Below, piece after piece: positions 11,595 through 20,993 of a stretch of 64,000 bases of DNA (positions are counted from its first letter, which is position 1; the number at the start of each line of letters is the position of its first letter). The DNA lies in contig JAZKLR010000341.1 of NCBI GenBank assembly GCA_037103525.1, forward strand, positions 434,001 to 498,000, read 5' to 3'. This stretch comes from Ganaspis brasiliensis (Eukaryota; Arthropoda; Insecta; Hymenoptera; Figitidae). The notes beneath the pieces were generated by a model. It saw only the letters and a list, made by a program, of their open reading frames with translations. It was not told the DNA's origin and did not search any database. Made by a program: the position numbers and the translations under genes.

Positions 11595-11835
11595 ACTATA
11601 ACTTTAATCTCGCAAATATTATATAATTATAATATGTAATACATATATTATATTTTTTATATTTTATTTCGTCAGTATTCTCGATTTTTGATTGTATTAT
11701 ATAGTATAGTATTGTATATTCTATATAATTTAATCTCGCCAATAGTATATAATTATAATATATCATATATATTATATTTTTATATATTATATGGCCGGTA
11801 TTCTTGATTTTTTATTGTATAGTATAGTATAGTAC
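11595..11835. repeat. Imperfect ~125-bp tandem duplication after gene B
   Basis: Both copies contain TTTAATCTCGC, a TATAATTATAATAT tract and TATTCTCGATTTTT or its variant TATTCTTGATTTTT. The copies lie at about 11,600-11,705 and 11,725-11,830. The following CTCAATAAAGAATTTGAATT at about 11,936 is the likely polyadenylation signal of gene B. Confidence 0.65.
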
Positions 11836-12152
11836 AGTATTGTATATTTACCTTTTCTTTAGTTTAGTTTATAAGATGGAAAATTTGTATATTTTATGTA
11901 TGATCACTACTGTATTAAGTTATAGGCCGTAAGGCTCAATAAAGAATTTGAATTGAATTGAATAAATAAATAAATATTATATATATATATATAAATTTAA
12001 GGTAGGGAACATTAAAATAACAAAACTTTTTAATTCTATTAGATTTATTATAATTTGACAGTCTTCATATACAATTACTAAAACTCAATAGAAATTTTTT
12101 AACCTTTTACATTTTTATAAGTTTCATTTCACATACGCATATAAATATTTTT

Positions 12153-12467
12153 TCAAACATTTTGAATAAATTCTATATTATTAAAAGGACCACCAAGGTA
12201 CTTTAACAAAAGTTTATTTTCATCTGCTGCTTTTTGCAATACACTGTACACATCCTTATTTTCACCAATAATGGACACAAACCTTGGCGGCAGGAAAACG
12301 TTGTAACTTTTTTCTAATTCTGCAACTATTCTCAGTCCATATTTAGTCTTTGCTTGTCGTACGTGAGTCACAGCATAGGTATTGTTCACTTCCAAGTCAG
12401 ATAACTTCTTCGAAGGTAAGAATGGATCAATACGTCCAACAACGTTGATTTGCTGAATTTGCTCTAT
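12153..12467 (-). pseudogene. Small conserved Polinton protein, start codon eroded
   Basis: An uninterrupted frame of 104 codons ends at 12,153. It has the pattern VGRIDPFLPSKKL, then TYAVTHVRQAKTKYGLR, and a tail GGPFNNIEF. I recall proteins of this shape as common companions of insect Polintons; a small OB-fold-like nucleic-acid-binding role is only a guess. No ATG exists between the core promoter near 12,700 and the body of the gene. An ATA codon at 12,465-12,467 sits where a start would be expected, and the next upstream in-frame codon of note is a TGA at 12,477. The gene probably lost its start codon, or starts at a non-ATG codon. Confidence 0.55.
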
Positions 12468-12664
12468 ATTGTTTTCTCAGAAGATGATCTGCAGGTAACC
12501 TGGAGATGACCCTGGCTCGAAGAAGACCTCTATGTCTTTCAGACTTAGCTCGAAGAAGAGCTTCAGGTGACTATGGTTCGACTCGAAGATGACCTGGAGA
12601 TTACTCTGGCTTGACTCGGAGAAGGTAATCTGGAGATGACTCTTGCTGGACCCTGAGACGAAGA

Positions 12665-12700
12665 TGTCTGAGAGAACAGAGTTGTGAACCACCTTTTATA
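12665..12700 (-). promoter_or_regulatory. TATA box and initiator upstream of the small conserved gene
   Basis: On the minus strand TATAAAAG (12,693-12,700) is followed 32 bp later by TCAGAC (12,665-12,670), close to the arthropod TCAGT initiator. The leader of about 200 bases to the coding region holds short repeats with TCATCTTCGAG and AATCTCCAG. Confidence 0.65.
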
Positions 12701-12744
12701 CTGTAAAATCCCCACTTATCTTAAATACCCCACTTTTTTTTTAT

Positions 12745-13135
12745 TGAGTGTGCGCAGTAGAAGTTAGTTTCACTGCGCATGCGTCTATGTATAGTGGGGA
12801 TAACCCCACTTCTAAAAATTGTTATTTCTGGAGAATATTGCGCACTAGTATTAACTTCCCGAATTGACGCACCCCGACTTGTCACACCCCGAGTTGGTGG
12901 TGTTCGAAGGGGGGTTGAGTGTGCGCTGTAAAAATTTGGTACACTGCGCATGCGCTTATGTATAGGGTGTCCCTACGTGTTATTACTGCAGGGCTTAGCG
13001 TGGGGCGAAGCCCCCAAGATTTGAGGGGGGGTCTGGGGGGCATTGGCCCCCCAGAAAATTTTTTGTAGAGGGGGGGTGTATACTAGAGGTGTATAGTGGG
13101 GTATAGTGTATACTGGAGGTTATTTTGTTCATTAA
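12745..13135. repeat. GC-rich intergenic block with direct repeats and hairpins
   Basis: TGAGTGTGCGC, then CACTGCGCATGCG, then TATGTATAG occur as a direct repeat at about 12,749-12,800 and 12,915-12,965. It is followed by GGGGCGAAGCCCC, a perfect hairpin, a GGGGGG/CCCCCC pair around 13,025-13,055, and short GTATA-rich repeats. It separates the left genes from the virion gene block. Confidence 0.7.
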
Positions 13136-13279
13136 CTTTTTACTTTGTAACATAATAATCAAGTCTTTTGTTCTTTAATTTTTTTACTTATTTAACATAA
13201 TAATCTAGCCTTAGTGTAATAGTATAGTAAAGGTATATAATTGAAAAACACAAACAATTCAATTTATAAATACATTTAT

Positions 13280-13889
13280 TTATTCAAAACAAAATTTTGA
13301 TTGCTCATAGTAGTTTTTGAAATTATCAGTAGAATTATTACTAGTTACAGTAGAGTACTCCTTAACAAAATCAATTTCATCAACACCCATAGGCACACTT
13401 TTTTCAATACATCTATTAAGAGGATTAAGAAACCAATTTCTTAACATTAGAGCATTATTTACTGCACAATTACTTCTAAATAAAGTATGATGTGTACATA
13501 TATGAACTGATGATTTCACAAGTTTTTTAAATGAAGGACAATTAATATCTTCTAGATTAACAACATTATCAATATATCGCTCAAGATATCTCTTCTTCTC
13601 AAAAACCTTTAACATACACTGCCCGTGCTCCAGATAATTGCTCATGAAGTATAAGTTGTAATTCTTCATAAGAAATATCTCCAGATGTCCATTTGATACC
13701 ATGATAGTTGTGCATTAACCATAGATTTTCACTCTTATATCTTCGAGGAAGTGAACTCCAGCTGCAGGGTGGTTCGAACAAGAACACCATAGGTTGAGCA
13801 TCTTCTTCTAGAGGTAGTATCACCAGCTCCTTGAAGATGAATTCATTGTATGGTTTTTTGAAGCCTTGAACGTCTACTATGAACTCCAT
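13280..13889 (-). pseudogene. Conserved Polinton protein, one frameshift
   Basis: It starts at ATG 13,889. The first frame, with VDVQGFKKPYNEF and later LFEPPCSWSSLP, runs to about 13,605. Coding continues in another frame with LERYIDNVVNLEDINCPS to a stop at 13,280. Total length is about 203 residues, close to what I recall for homologues in insect Polintons. The function is not established. The DVQGF-type start faintly recalls nuclease folds, but key acidic residues cannot be assigned with confidence. The likely lesion lies near the VKGF word. Confidence 0.65.
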
Positions 13890-13926
13890 CTTCGAACAGA
13901 AATAAAAATTCTACTCTGGAACACTA

Positions 13927-13934
13927 CTTATATA
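13927..13934 (-). promoter_or_regulatory. TATA box of the conserved gene at 13,889
   Basis: TATATAAG on the minus strand lies 38 bp before the ATG at 13,889, consistent with a very short leader. It sits just past the 3' end of the capsid gene. Confidence 0.65.
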
Positions 13935-13959
13935 CCCTAGAGTCACACCCCTCCACTTT

Positions 13960-15180
13960 TTACAGCTTCTTGACAATACCGCTGATTGGCTTATATTGCA
14001 CAATGCGATCATGGATGACTAAGCAGTATGCAGTTGTCTTCTCAGGTATATTACTTCTGGTTTCAAATTCCAAACGTACATCGACTGATGTCTGCTTTAG
14101 GAACTCGTTTTGTTTTGAGCAGTCAATAACAATTAAAGGTGCCAATGATTTAAAAGTTGATCTACTTAGTATAGGTTCGGAATCTCTTCCATAGTAAGAT
14201 GATTGAAAATTAGCATACATATCATATAATACAGAATACTGATTATGAGTATAGTGTATATTCAAATTTCCATATGGATAAGATTGTGAATTTCAAAACA
14301 ATTTTACATTTATGAGATCACAATGATCAAAAAGACATGCAGACACTTCCATTTTATTTTTTCTTTTAGTTTGAAATCCAACAATAACATATCTTGGTTT
14401 CTCTAATTGTGTTGAAGATTTAATTTGCCACATAACTTTTGTACTTAAAGGAAGCAATGGATACTCATACATTTCCCATGATCTAAAACTCATTGAAATT
14501 AATGGATCTTTCTCAATAAATTTCAATAATTTAATTTTATTATTGTCAGATGGTATAACATATGGTACCATCCATTCAATATTATGAATCACAAATTTAA
14601 ATCCAGGAATAACTGGTCCATTGAAAATAGTAGAATCATAATCACTACGCGATCTTATTAAAATAAGTTCATGTTTAGTATTCGTAACAATTTTCTTATA
14701 ATCTTCAGCAAAACCAAAAATCATACTCAAAGGTATTATTACATTAAAATAATTATTTACCATTGGCATTCTTGAATTTGCTTTAAATTTTACAAATCCG
14801 GCATTTTCTGTACGATTAAATTAAGATGGTGTTAAAGATACTAAATTTTTCATAGTTGTAGTGTGTCCAACATACTTGCATCGATCAATCTCAATACTAT
14901 TTAATTCATAACGAATTTCATCAAACAAATAAGCTATAGCATTATTTGTAAGTTCAACATTCTCTGTGAGAACGGTTCCATCATCTTTACATAACTTTCC
15001 AAATATTTGTAATGAACTGTTACTTGGTAAAATAGACAAATCTTGATTTTGTATTACAATACGGATTTCATCACTATTATTAAAAGTTGATGATGCATAT
15101 GGTTGATGACTATGAATCTCATACTTGGCAATGGATTCATCAAAATTCACTGCAGTTGGAATGCTGAGAATGTCTTCCAT
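13960..15180 (-). pseudogene. Polinton major capsid protein (double jelly-roll), two in-frame stops
   Basis: One reading frame of about 406 codons runs from ATG 15,180 to the stop at 13,960, interrupted only by TAA at 14,821-14,823 and TGA at 14,293-14,295. The order fits the Polinton hexon-like capsid protein: an N-terminal segment with EDILSIPTA and FDESIAKYEIHSHQPYAS, a middle with FRSWEMYEYPLLPL, and a C-terminal segment with FDHCDLINVKLF before the second stop and SYYGRD after it. In active elements this protein would form the icosahedral shell. Length is roughly normal and no frameshift is visible, so decay here is limited to two point changes. Downstream members of the block are on the same strand. 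Confidence 0.85.
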
Positions 15181-15349
15181 TTTTCTTATAACAACTACAC
15201 ATAAAAAATAGAAAAATTTGATCTTTTTTCTTCCTCTTCCTTTTTCTTATTTTTGAATTTTCACTTGTAGACCGAGTTGATTCAGGAACTGTCGATTCTG
15301 AGGTGTTAACACCTTCCGAGTAACATTCACACTGACCTTCTTTGCACAT
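15140..15349 (-). CDS. Small basic Polinton ORF, uncertain
   Basis: This 69-codon frame starts at ATG 15,349 with a Cys-rich beginning (MCKEGQCECY). It has a Ser/Thr-rich middle and a basic run KIRKRKRKKK, then overlaps the capsid gene start by 41 bp. A TATAAAG on the minus strand at 15,418-15,424 precedes it, inside the penton 3' end. Arrangement between penton and capsid genes suits a small structural or DNA-condensing protein, but this is inferred only from basic composition. Confidence 0.4.
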   Translation of the reverse strand: MCKEGQCECYSEGVNTSESTVPESTRSTSENSKIRKRKRKKKDQIFLFFMCSCYKKNGRHSQHSNCSEF

Positions 15350-15408
15350 GTCGGTTGATTTTTATAACTACTGCCAACTTTTTTTTTTTTGATTATAAAT
15401 GATACCCA

Positions 15409-16100
15409 TTACACTGACTTTATATGTAAACGTATTGTTATTGTTTCCCCTCTAAAATTAACCAAGTCACCGTCCTGATCTACTAAGCGAAGTTGAATAT
15501 TATATATTTTTTCACGGCGATTGGAAGGTAAATGATTCGAGTTGGAACTTCAGTGATCTTATATCCCGGTGGAACGACAGGAAAGAATTCATGTATAGTA
15601 TGAACTTTTTGATTATTTATATATGCTCCAGTTGTAATATTACATTCAACACGTAGAGTATTCACTTTTAATATAGATACTGGTAAATCAGATTCATGAG
15701 TTTCCTCAGCTTTCAGTTGACGAGGAGCAAATCCTAATAATTTACCAATAGAATCTGTCGGATAAAAGTTTATGACACGATTTGATTTAATGTGACAACC
15801 TAATGTATTATTATTAGGTTTAATAGTTAATGTAAACTTATTTGGCAATTTTGCTTTAATATATGATTCAATATCTTTAATTTCATAACTACCTGTTGGT
15901 ATAGTCACTACAGAATTATCTATGTAAAACTTATTGCAACCTTTATCAATGTTGGGAATTGAATTAAATGTAAACAGATCAACAAGTCCAAGTACATAAG
16001 TCTTGTCTTGTGAGAGTTCAAATGTTGGGAAATAAGTAGTTTCGAGAACTGATGAGTTTCCCGTTAACGTTAAAGTAAATGAGTCATTCATGATTGACAT
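15409..16100 (-). pseudogene. Polinton minor capsid (penton-like) protein, one frameshift
   Basis: It starts at ATG 16,100. The frame is open for about 190 residues, with FPTFELSQDKTYVLGLVDL, IKAKLPNKFTLTIKP and DSIGKLLGFAPRQL, a pattern typical of the Polinton penton (single jelly-roll). Near 15,525 coding moves to another frame, which carries LRLVDQDGDLVNFRGE and ends at TAA 15,409-15,411. Without the shift the product would be about 230 residues, normal for the family. A short leader follows a TATA box in the protease tail. Confidence 0.85.
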
Positions 16101-16110
16101 CTGTTTTCAT

Positions 16111-16146
16111 ACTGATGATTACAACTTTCTTACTTGCCCTTATATA
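16111..16146 (-). promoter_or_regulatory. TATA box and TCAGT initiator of penton gene
   Basis: TATATAAG (16,139-16,146) is followed 32-33 bp later by TCAGT (16,111-16,115), 11 bp before the ATG. The TATA box overlaps the last codons of the protease gene, so each virion gene seems to have its own promoter. Confidence 0.75.
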
Positions 16147-16531
16147 GACAAAAACTGTTTGTAATATTCAGTTGATCGCAAAGAAACTTTAAACATAAAT
16201 GTCCACATATAAATGTATCAAACTTTTGATATCTCTCCTGATTATATTTTATACAGCTACCAACACCTAAATAGACAATGAGATCTGATGGTGGTGAAAG
16301 ATTTCCAAAACTATCAAAGTATTTAGTTTTATTGTTAATCTTTTTATATGCTACCCAATGAGTTCCAGGTCCTTCCTTATCATCAAGATTAATAATTGTT
16401 GATTCATATTTATGAGGTCCTGTAATAGGTAATTCATTTCGCATGAATACTCCACGAAAATGAGGTATACTCATAATTTTAGCATATTTAAATAGATCAA
16501 AGTCAGTTAGTGCACGATGAGGTAGCTTCAA
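16130..16531 (-). CDS. Adenain-type cysteine protease (virion maturation)
   Basis: A 133-residue intact frame starts at ATG 16,531. It has the catalytic layout of adenovirus-type C5 proteases: His58 in GTHWVAY, Asp73 in FDSFGN, Gln102 and Cys109 in YQKFDTFICGHLCLKFL. Such proteases cleave capsid precursors during virion maturation. The gene starts 2 bp after the stop of the PLA2 gene and its end overlaps the penton promoter. It is one of only two virion genes in this element without a visible lesion. Confidence 0.93.
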   Translation of the reverse strand: MKLPHRALTDFDLFKYAKIMSIPHFRGVFMRNELPITGPHKYESTIINLDDKEGPGTHWVAYKKINNKTKYFDSFGNLSPPSDLIVYLGVGSCIKYNQERYQKFDTFICGHLCLKFLCDQLNITNSFCLYKGK

Positions 16532-16533
16532 AA

Positions 16534-17436
16534 TTAGTTTTTTTGAGTCCTTTTCTTATTTGTCAATCCTTTCCCTTTATATTGTTGAATATAAAGACCA
16601 AGTCCCTGTCGATAAGGTTTTAAGTGTAAACCTTTTCCCAGGACAATAGCCTCCATTGTTTGATTATGTCGTTGAGCTTCTGAAAGCTGTTTCTTGGCTG
16701 CATTAGCATCATTTACAGCTTTTACTATACCACCAACCCCTCCACTAAGAGCTCCAAGAGCACTAAGTCCAGCAAAAATTGGAATAAGTGGTAAAATACC
16801 ACCAACTTTTGATGGTACAGAAAGAATTCTAGGTGTTGAAATTTTAGATTTACCACCAAACTTTTTTATAAGCCTTTGTGCACCCATCATAGCAGTTTTA
16901 ATAGTATCTAAAGAATTACCGTTTGATTTCATACATTTTTTAGCAGCATGAACAACTTTATTTAATGTAATTCTTTTTTTATTCTTGGAAACTCTCTTCT
17001 TTCTCTGTTTTTTATTCTTTTTTATTCTTTTTTTCATATTTTTCTTGGTATTAACATTAATTTTTAACCCCATACCGAATTTAGATTTAACTTTCATTAT
17101 GTTAGTAACAGCTAATGCAGCAGCTTTTTCACTAATACTACCGTCCTTGGAGAGAACACGTTGCCAAGCTTTTTCAGCTAATATTTTATCTGCAGAATTT
17201 CTTGCTTCTATATTTTCCTTTTCTTTTGAATATGCAATATCATGTGCCTTACAAGCTGCATCCAAAGAATTTATACCTGGATCACCACGAGCTAAACGTT
17301 TTTTTAATTTTGTACCAGGTCCACAATATTGGTATCCAGGAATATGTAACTCAATTGGTAATTTATTTATTATATTATTAAGAAAACCTTGACCAGTGTG
17401 AGATTTATTTTTCTTCACTTTTTCATGAATGTCCAT
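16534..17436 (-). CDS. PLA2-domain virion protein with hydrophobic C-terminal region
   Basis: It is an intact 300-residue frame from ATG 17,436. Residues 33-69 form a parvovirus-VP1-type phospholipase A2 core: the calcium loop YCGPGT (37-42), then GDPGIN, and the catalytic His-Asp pair in CKAHDIAY (HD at 65-66). A very basic middle (KNKKQRKKR) follows. Around residues 208-240 a Gly/Ala/Leu-rich hydrophobic stretch with SALGALSGGVGG resembles adenovirus pX/pVI-like segments. In Polintons and adintoviruses such proteins are thought to help cross membranes and condense DNA. It heads the minus-strand virion block. Confidence 0.9.
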   Translation of the reverse strand: MDIHEKVKKNKSHTGQGFLNNIINKLPIELHIPGYQYCGPGTKLKKRLARGDPGINSLDAACKAHDIAYSKEKENIEARNSADKILAEKAWQRVLSKDGSISEKAAALAVTNIMKVKSKFGMGLKINVNTKKNMKKRIKKNKKQRKKRVSKNKKRITLNKVVHAAKKCMKSNGNSLDTIKTAMMGAQRLIKKFGGKSKISTPRILSVPSKVGGILPLIPIFAGLSALGALSGGVGGIVKAVNDANAAKKQLSEAQRHNQTMEAIVLGKGLHLKPYRQGLGLYIQQYKGKGLTNKKRTQKN

Positions 17437-17463
17437 TCTTCACTCGACGATGGTTTACAACCG

Positions 17464-17514
17464 ACTGATGGAAATAGATTATAAAAGTGTGATATATATA
17501 GTTTTTTTCTCAGT
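17464..17514. promoter_or_regulatory. Divergent, overlapping core promoters (PLA2 gene and ATPase)
   Basis: Rightward: TATAAAAG (17,480-17,487) with TCAGT initiator (17,510-17,514), 11 bp before the ATPase ATG. Leftward: TATATATA (17,493-17,500) with TCAGT on the minus strand (17,464-17,468), about 28 bp before the PLA2 ATG. Both have about 32 bp between TATA and initiator, and the two units interlock in only 51 bp. Confidence 0.75.
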
Positions 17515-17524
17515 CGAGTCCAAG

Positions 17525-18185
17525 ATGCAGTTCAAGGTACAAGCTAATCAGCTCCCGATTGTAAATGTTGATAATCTCATTCAATCCAATAATAATAATG
17601 AGGTTAAGCGTCATGGAAATCTGTTTTCAAATAGTATTTGCGCAGCTTTTTGCGGTCCATCAAATTGTGGAAAAACAAATGCTCTTCTTTCTCTGATTAT
17701 ACATCCGAATGGCTTGAGCTTTGAGAATATTTATTTATACTCAAAGTCATTACAACAGCCTAAATATAAATTTCTAGAAAAAGTATTGAGTAAAGTTGAT
17801 GGAATCGAATACTTTCCATATAGTGAGCATGAGGAAGTGGTTTCGCCTAAAGATGCTAAACCAAATTCAATCTTTATGTTTGATGATATTGCTTGTGAGA
17901 AACAGGACAATGTAAGAGCCTTCTTTTGTATAGGTAGACATGTTAACGTTGATAGTTTTTATCTGTGTCAAACATATGCTCATATTCCTAAACATTTAGT
18001 TAGAGATAATGTTAACTTACTTGTGCTTTTTAAACAGGGTGATAGAAACCTTAAGCATGTTTATAATGATCATGTGTTCTACATGTTGGAATTCTGATAG
18101 ATATGGATTTGTAGTTATTGACAAAGATAGAAATTTGAATGAAGGAAGATATAGAAAAGGATTTGACTGCTTCATTCATTTATAA
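17525..18185 (+). pseudogene. FtsK/HerA-type DNA packaging ATPase, 3' frameshift
   Basis: It starts at ATG 17,525. Walker A is GPSNCGKT (residues 44-51), Walker B is SIFMFDDIA (around 115-123), and CQTYAHIPKHLVRDN follows in the sensor region. This matches the Polinton A32-like packaging ATPase that pumps DNA into the shell. Near 18,080 the frame ends early. The expected C-terminal segment (DRYGFVVIDKDRN) continues in another frame to a stop at 18,183-18,185. A short internal segment also seems missing at the lesion. Confidence 0.88.
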
Positions 18186-18242
18186 ATAATATATGTTTTC
18201 AGAGAAATACATTAGTACAATTTTAGACTTCAATATATAAAC

Positions 18243-20918
18243 ATGTATCGAAAAGAGTTAGAAACACTTCATCAGGTTGTGAAGGCAAGTGAAGCTATTC
18301 GACGAAAACATCAAATACTTAAAAGCGGTAGAGAAAATGCTGAAAATATGTTAAGAGAAACTTTTCAACCATTAGGTACTCCATTAGGAAAATTTGGTTG
18401 CTGTAACTCATACACCTGTCAAAGTTAAAAATGTTAGGAAAAAAGAATAAGACTATGATGCATCTTTTAAGACTGCTATTAGTGAAACTGTGCCATTTGA
18501 TTTATCCCAAAAAGATTTCTATGATGCTTTTAGTGAAGAATCTAATATGCATAAAATTAAAAATAAAAATTTGTTTAATGAATCAGAGAATCAAGTGGAT
18601 TTCTATGATGCTTTTAGTAAAGAATCTAATGTCCATAATATTAAAAATGAAAATTTGTTTAATGAATCAAAGAATCAACAGTCTAATGAAAATACTTTTA
18701 AAAAAGATAATATATCTAATGCAGATGCAACGGATGAAGAATCTTATAAATTAACAAATAAATTTATACAAATGTTTAATAAAAACAGAAAGCAGTATTT
18801 GGATATGGTATATGGAGTACGCAAACTTCCTGACGGTACATTCATAATTGGTGATACAAAAATTGATTTTGAAGGTCCATACATTAATTTAGTTGGAAAG
18901 AAAAAATATTCAAAAACATGTGGATTATTAGAGACCGAATCCATTTCAAATCATGCAGGCAGTCCGATGGTGCATTGAGAATTAACTTTATATAAAAGTA
19001 TGTTTTTCTGTTCGAAAAATAAAGAGACACGTATTTTTTTAAATTTTCATAACATTTTTTTTTGAATTTTTACGATTTTTTTAAAATTTTAACAAAAAAA
19101 TAAGTTTTTTATAAATTTTTTCTTTAAAATCTCGTAATTTACACAATTTTTAAGCTTTTTAGTTGCTCTTTGGCTAATTCTTTTCCATTTTTTATGCTTT
19201 TTAAGAATTTATCAAGATAAGTAAAAAATATTGATAAACAAAAATAATACTTTGATTTTTTAAAAAAACTAAAAAAAATTTTATCTCAAAAAGTCCACCT
19301 TTTTTTTCTTAAAATTTTCAGGGTTTATAGCTACTTAAGTGTACTACTTACCACAAAAATATCATTTGGTATTTTTTTGTTTCTTGGAAGAAAAAAATTA
19401 TTTTCTATTTTTCCGTAAAAACCTTTTAAATTTCCCAATTTTCAAGATCGAAAATCGTTCCTTGTGACCTTTGTTTACATTTTTAATGCTCTTTTTAAAA
19501 ATATCATAAAAAGTAATAACAACTGATAAAGAGCAATATTATCCAACTTTCTTGAAAAAACGGAAATGCTGTTTTTAAGTATTCTTTTTTGACGTTAAAA
19601 TGTATTATTTTCATATATTCATTACATATAATATACGTTTTATAAAAATATGAAATATTTCTAGTATGTACATATATTATTATTATTATTATTATTATTT
19701 TTGCGTGGGATGTGAAAAGATGCTCACAGGTACACTGTAGCCCGTACTACAGGGTTACATTAGTTCTATGAAACGAATTGTATATACCCATGTGGAAATT
19801 TTATATAATAGCAAATTAATTACATCCAAGTAGCTAAATTTTCTAAAACTCAACATTTTTCAATAAAAAGATCTTCAACCTAAAAACAACATTTCCGTTT
19901 TTCCAAGAAAGTTGGATAATATTGCTCTTTATCAGCTGTTATTACTTTTTATGATATTTTAAAAAAGAGCATTAAAAATGTAAACAAAGGGCACAAGGAA
20001 CGATTTTCGATCTTGAAAATTGGGAAATTTAAGAGGTTTTTACGAAAAAATAGAAAATAATTTTTTTCTTCCAAGAAACAAAAAAATACCAAATGAAATT
20101 TTTGTGGTAAGTAGTACACTTAAGTAGCTATAAAGCTTGAAAATTTCAAGAAAAAAAAAGGTGGTCTTTTTGAGATAAAAATTTTTTTAGTTTTTTTAAA
20201 AACTCAAAGTATTATTTTTGTTTATCAATATTTTTTACTTATATTGATAAATTTTTAAAAAGCATAAAAAATGGAAAAGAATGAGCCAAAGAGCAACTAA
20301 AAAGCTTAAAAATTGTGTAATTTACGAGATTTTAAAGAAAAAATTTATAAAAAACTTATTTTTTTGTTAAAATTTTAAAAAAATCGTAAAAATTTAAAAA
20401 AAAATGTTATGAAAATTTAAAAAAATACGTGTCTCTTTATTTTTCGAGCAGAAAAACATACTTTTATATAAAGTTAATTCTCAATGCACCATCGGACTGC
20501 CTGCATGATTTGAAATGGATTCGGTCTAGAACTTCTATTCAGACAACAACGAGATCAAGCTTCCATAAGTTCAAATGACTTAGCAAACTATAAGGAAATT
20601 GTTTCTTCTACTAATGCACATAAAAAGAGTTATAGTCCAAGCAAACAAATGCGCATTAACAAGAGTTCTAAATATACTAATGTTATTGCAAAGCTTTTCA
20701 CAAAAACTGGAAATTCTTTACAGAAAAAGAGTCGTTTACCACAGTCTATGATTGTGAAAAGAGAAACTTATCCAGACTATATTTATTGGGATGATCCAAA
20801 CGAGCTTGTAGACCGTTTACGATTACTGATAGCATCACAACAGGCTGGTAATCCTAGTCATAATAATGAAATTATGTCAATCATTGAGGAATTACGTGAA
20901 GCTCAAATCATATATTAA
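18243..20918 (+). pseudogene. Conserved Polinton late gene, split by a fold-back insertion
   Basis: The left part runs from ATG 18,243 to 18,932, with a one-base frameshift near 18,400 and an in-frame TAA at about 18,449. The right part continues at 20,531 and stays open to the stop at 20,918. I recognise the C-terminal word YIYWDDPNELVDRLRLL and the middle YGVRKLPDGTF as features of a protein commonly found beside ATPase and integrase in insect Polintons; its function is unknown. An 84-bp in-frame duplication (units from 18,514 and 18,598, starting DFYDAFS) lengthens the acidic middle. The two halves read in one frame once the insertion and one TAGA copy are disregarded. Confidence 0.8.
18933..20526. 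mobile_element. 1.6-kb fold-back element inside Polinton gene, TAGA duplication
   Basis: The element begins GACCGAATCCATTTC and ends with its reverse complement. TAGA flanks it at 18,929-18,932 and 20,527-20,530. Arms are about 650 bp and nearly identical. The spacer, about 19,590-19,870, has a TTA/TAT microsatellite and a GTAGCCCGTACTAC-like hairpin. No ORF of note is present. The superfamily is not assigned. Confidence 0.92.
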
Positions 20919-20993
20919 TAGTACACTAGAAAAATTGAGATCAGTATCTTGTTGATCATTGATGTATTTAGATGTTTGAAAAACTCATTGAAA

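Noticed and set aside
12477..12692. Ser/Phe-rich 71-codon minus-strand frame upstream of the small conserved gene
   Set aside because: It has no ATG, begins before the predicted transcription start, and is composed of short leader repeats; treated as 5' leader.
16694..17392. Plus-strand hydrophobic frames opposite the PLA2 gene
   Set aside because: Hydrophobic composition is the reverse complement of the Lys-rich region; the minus-strand gene has catalytic motifs.
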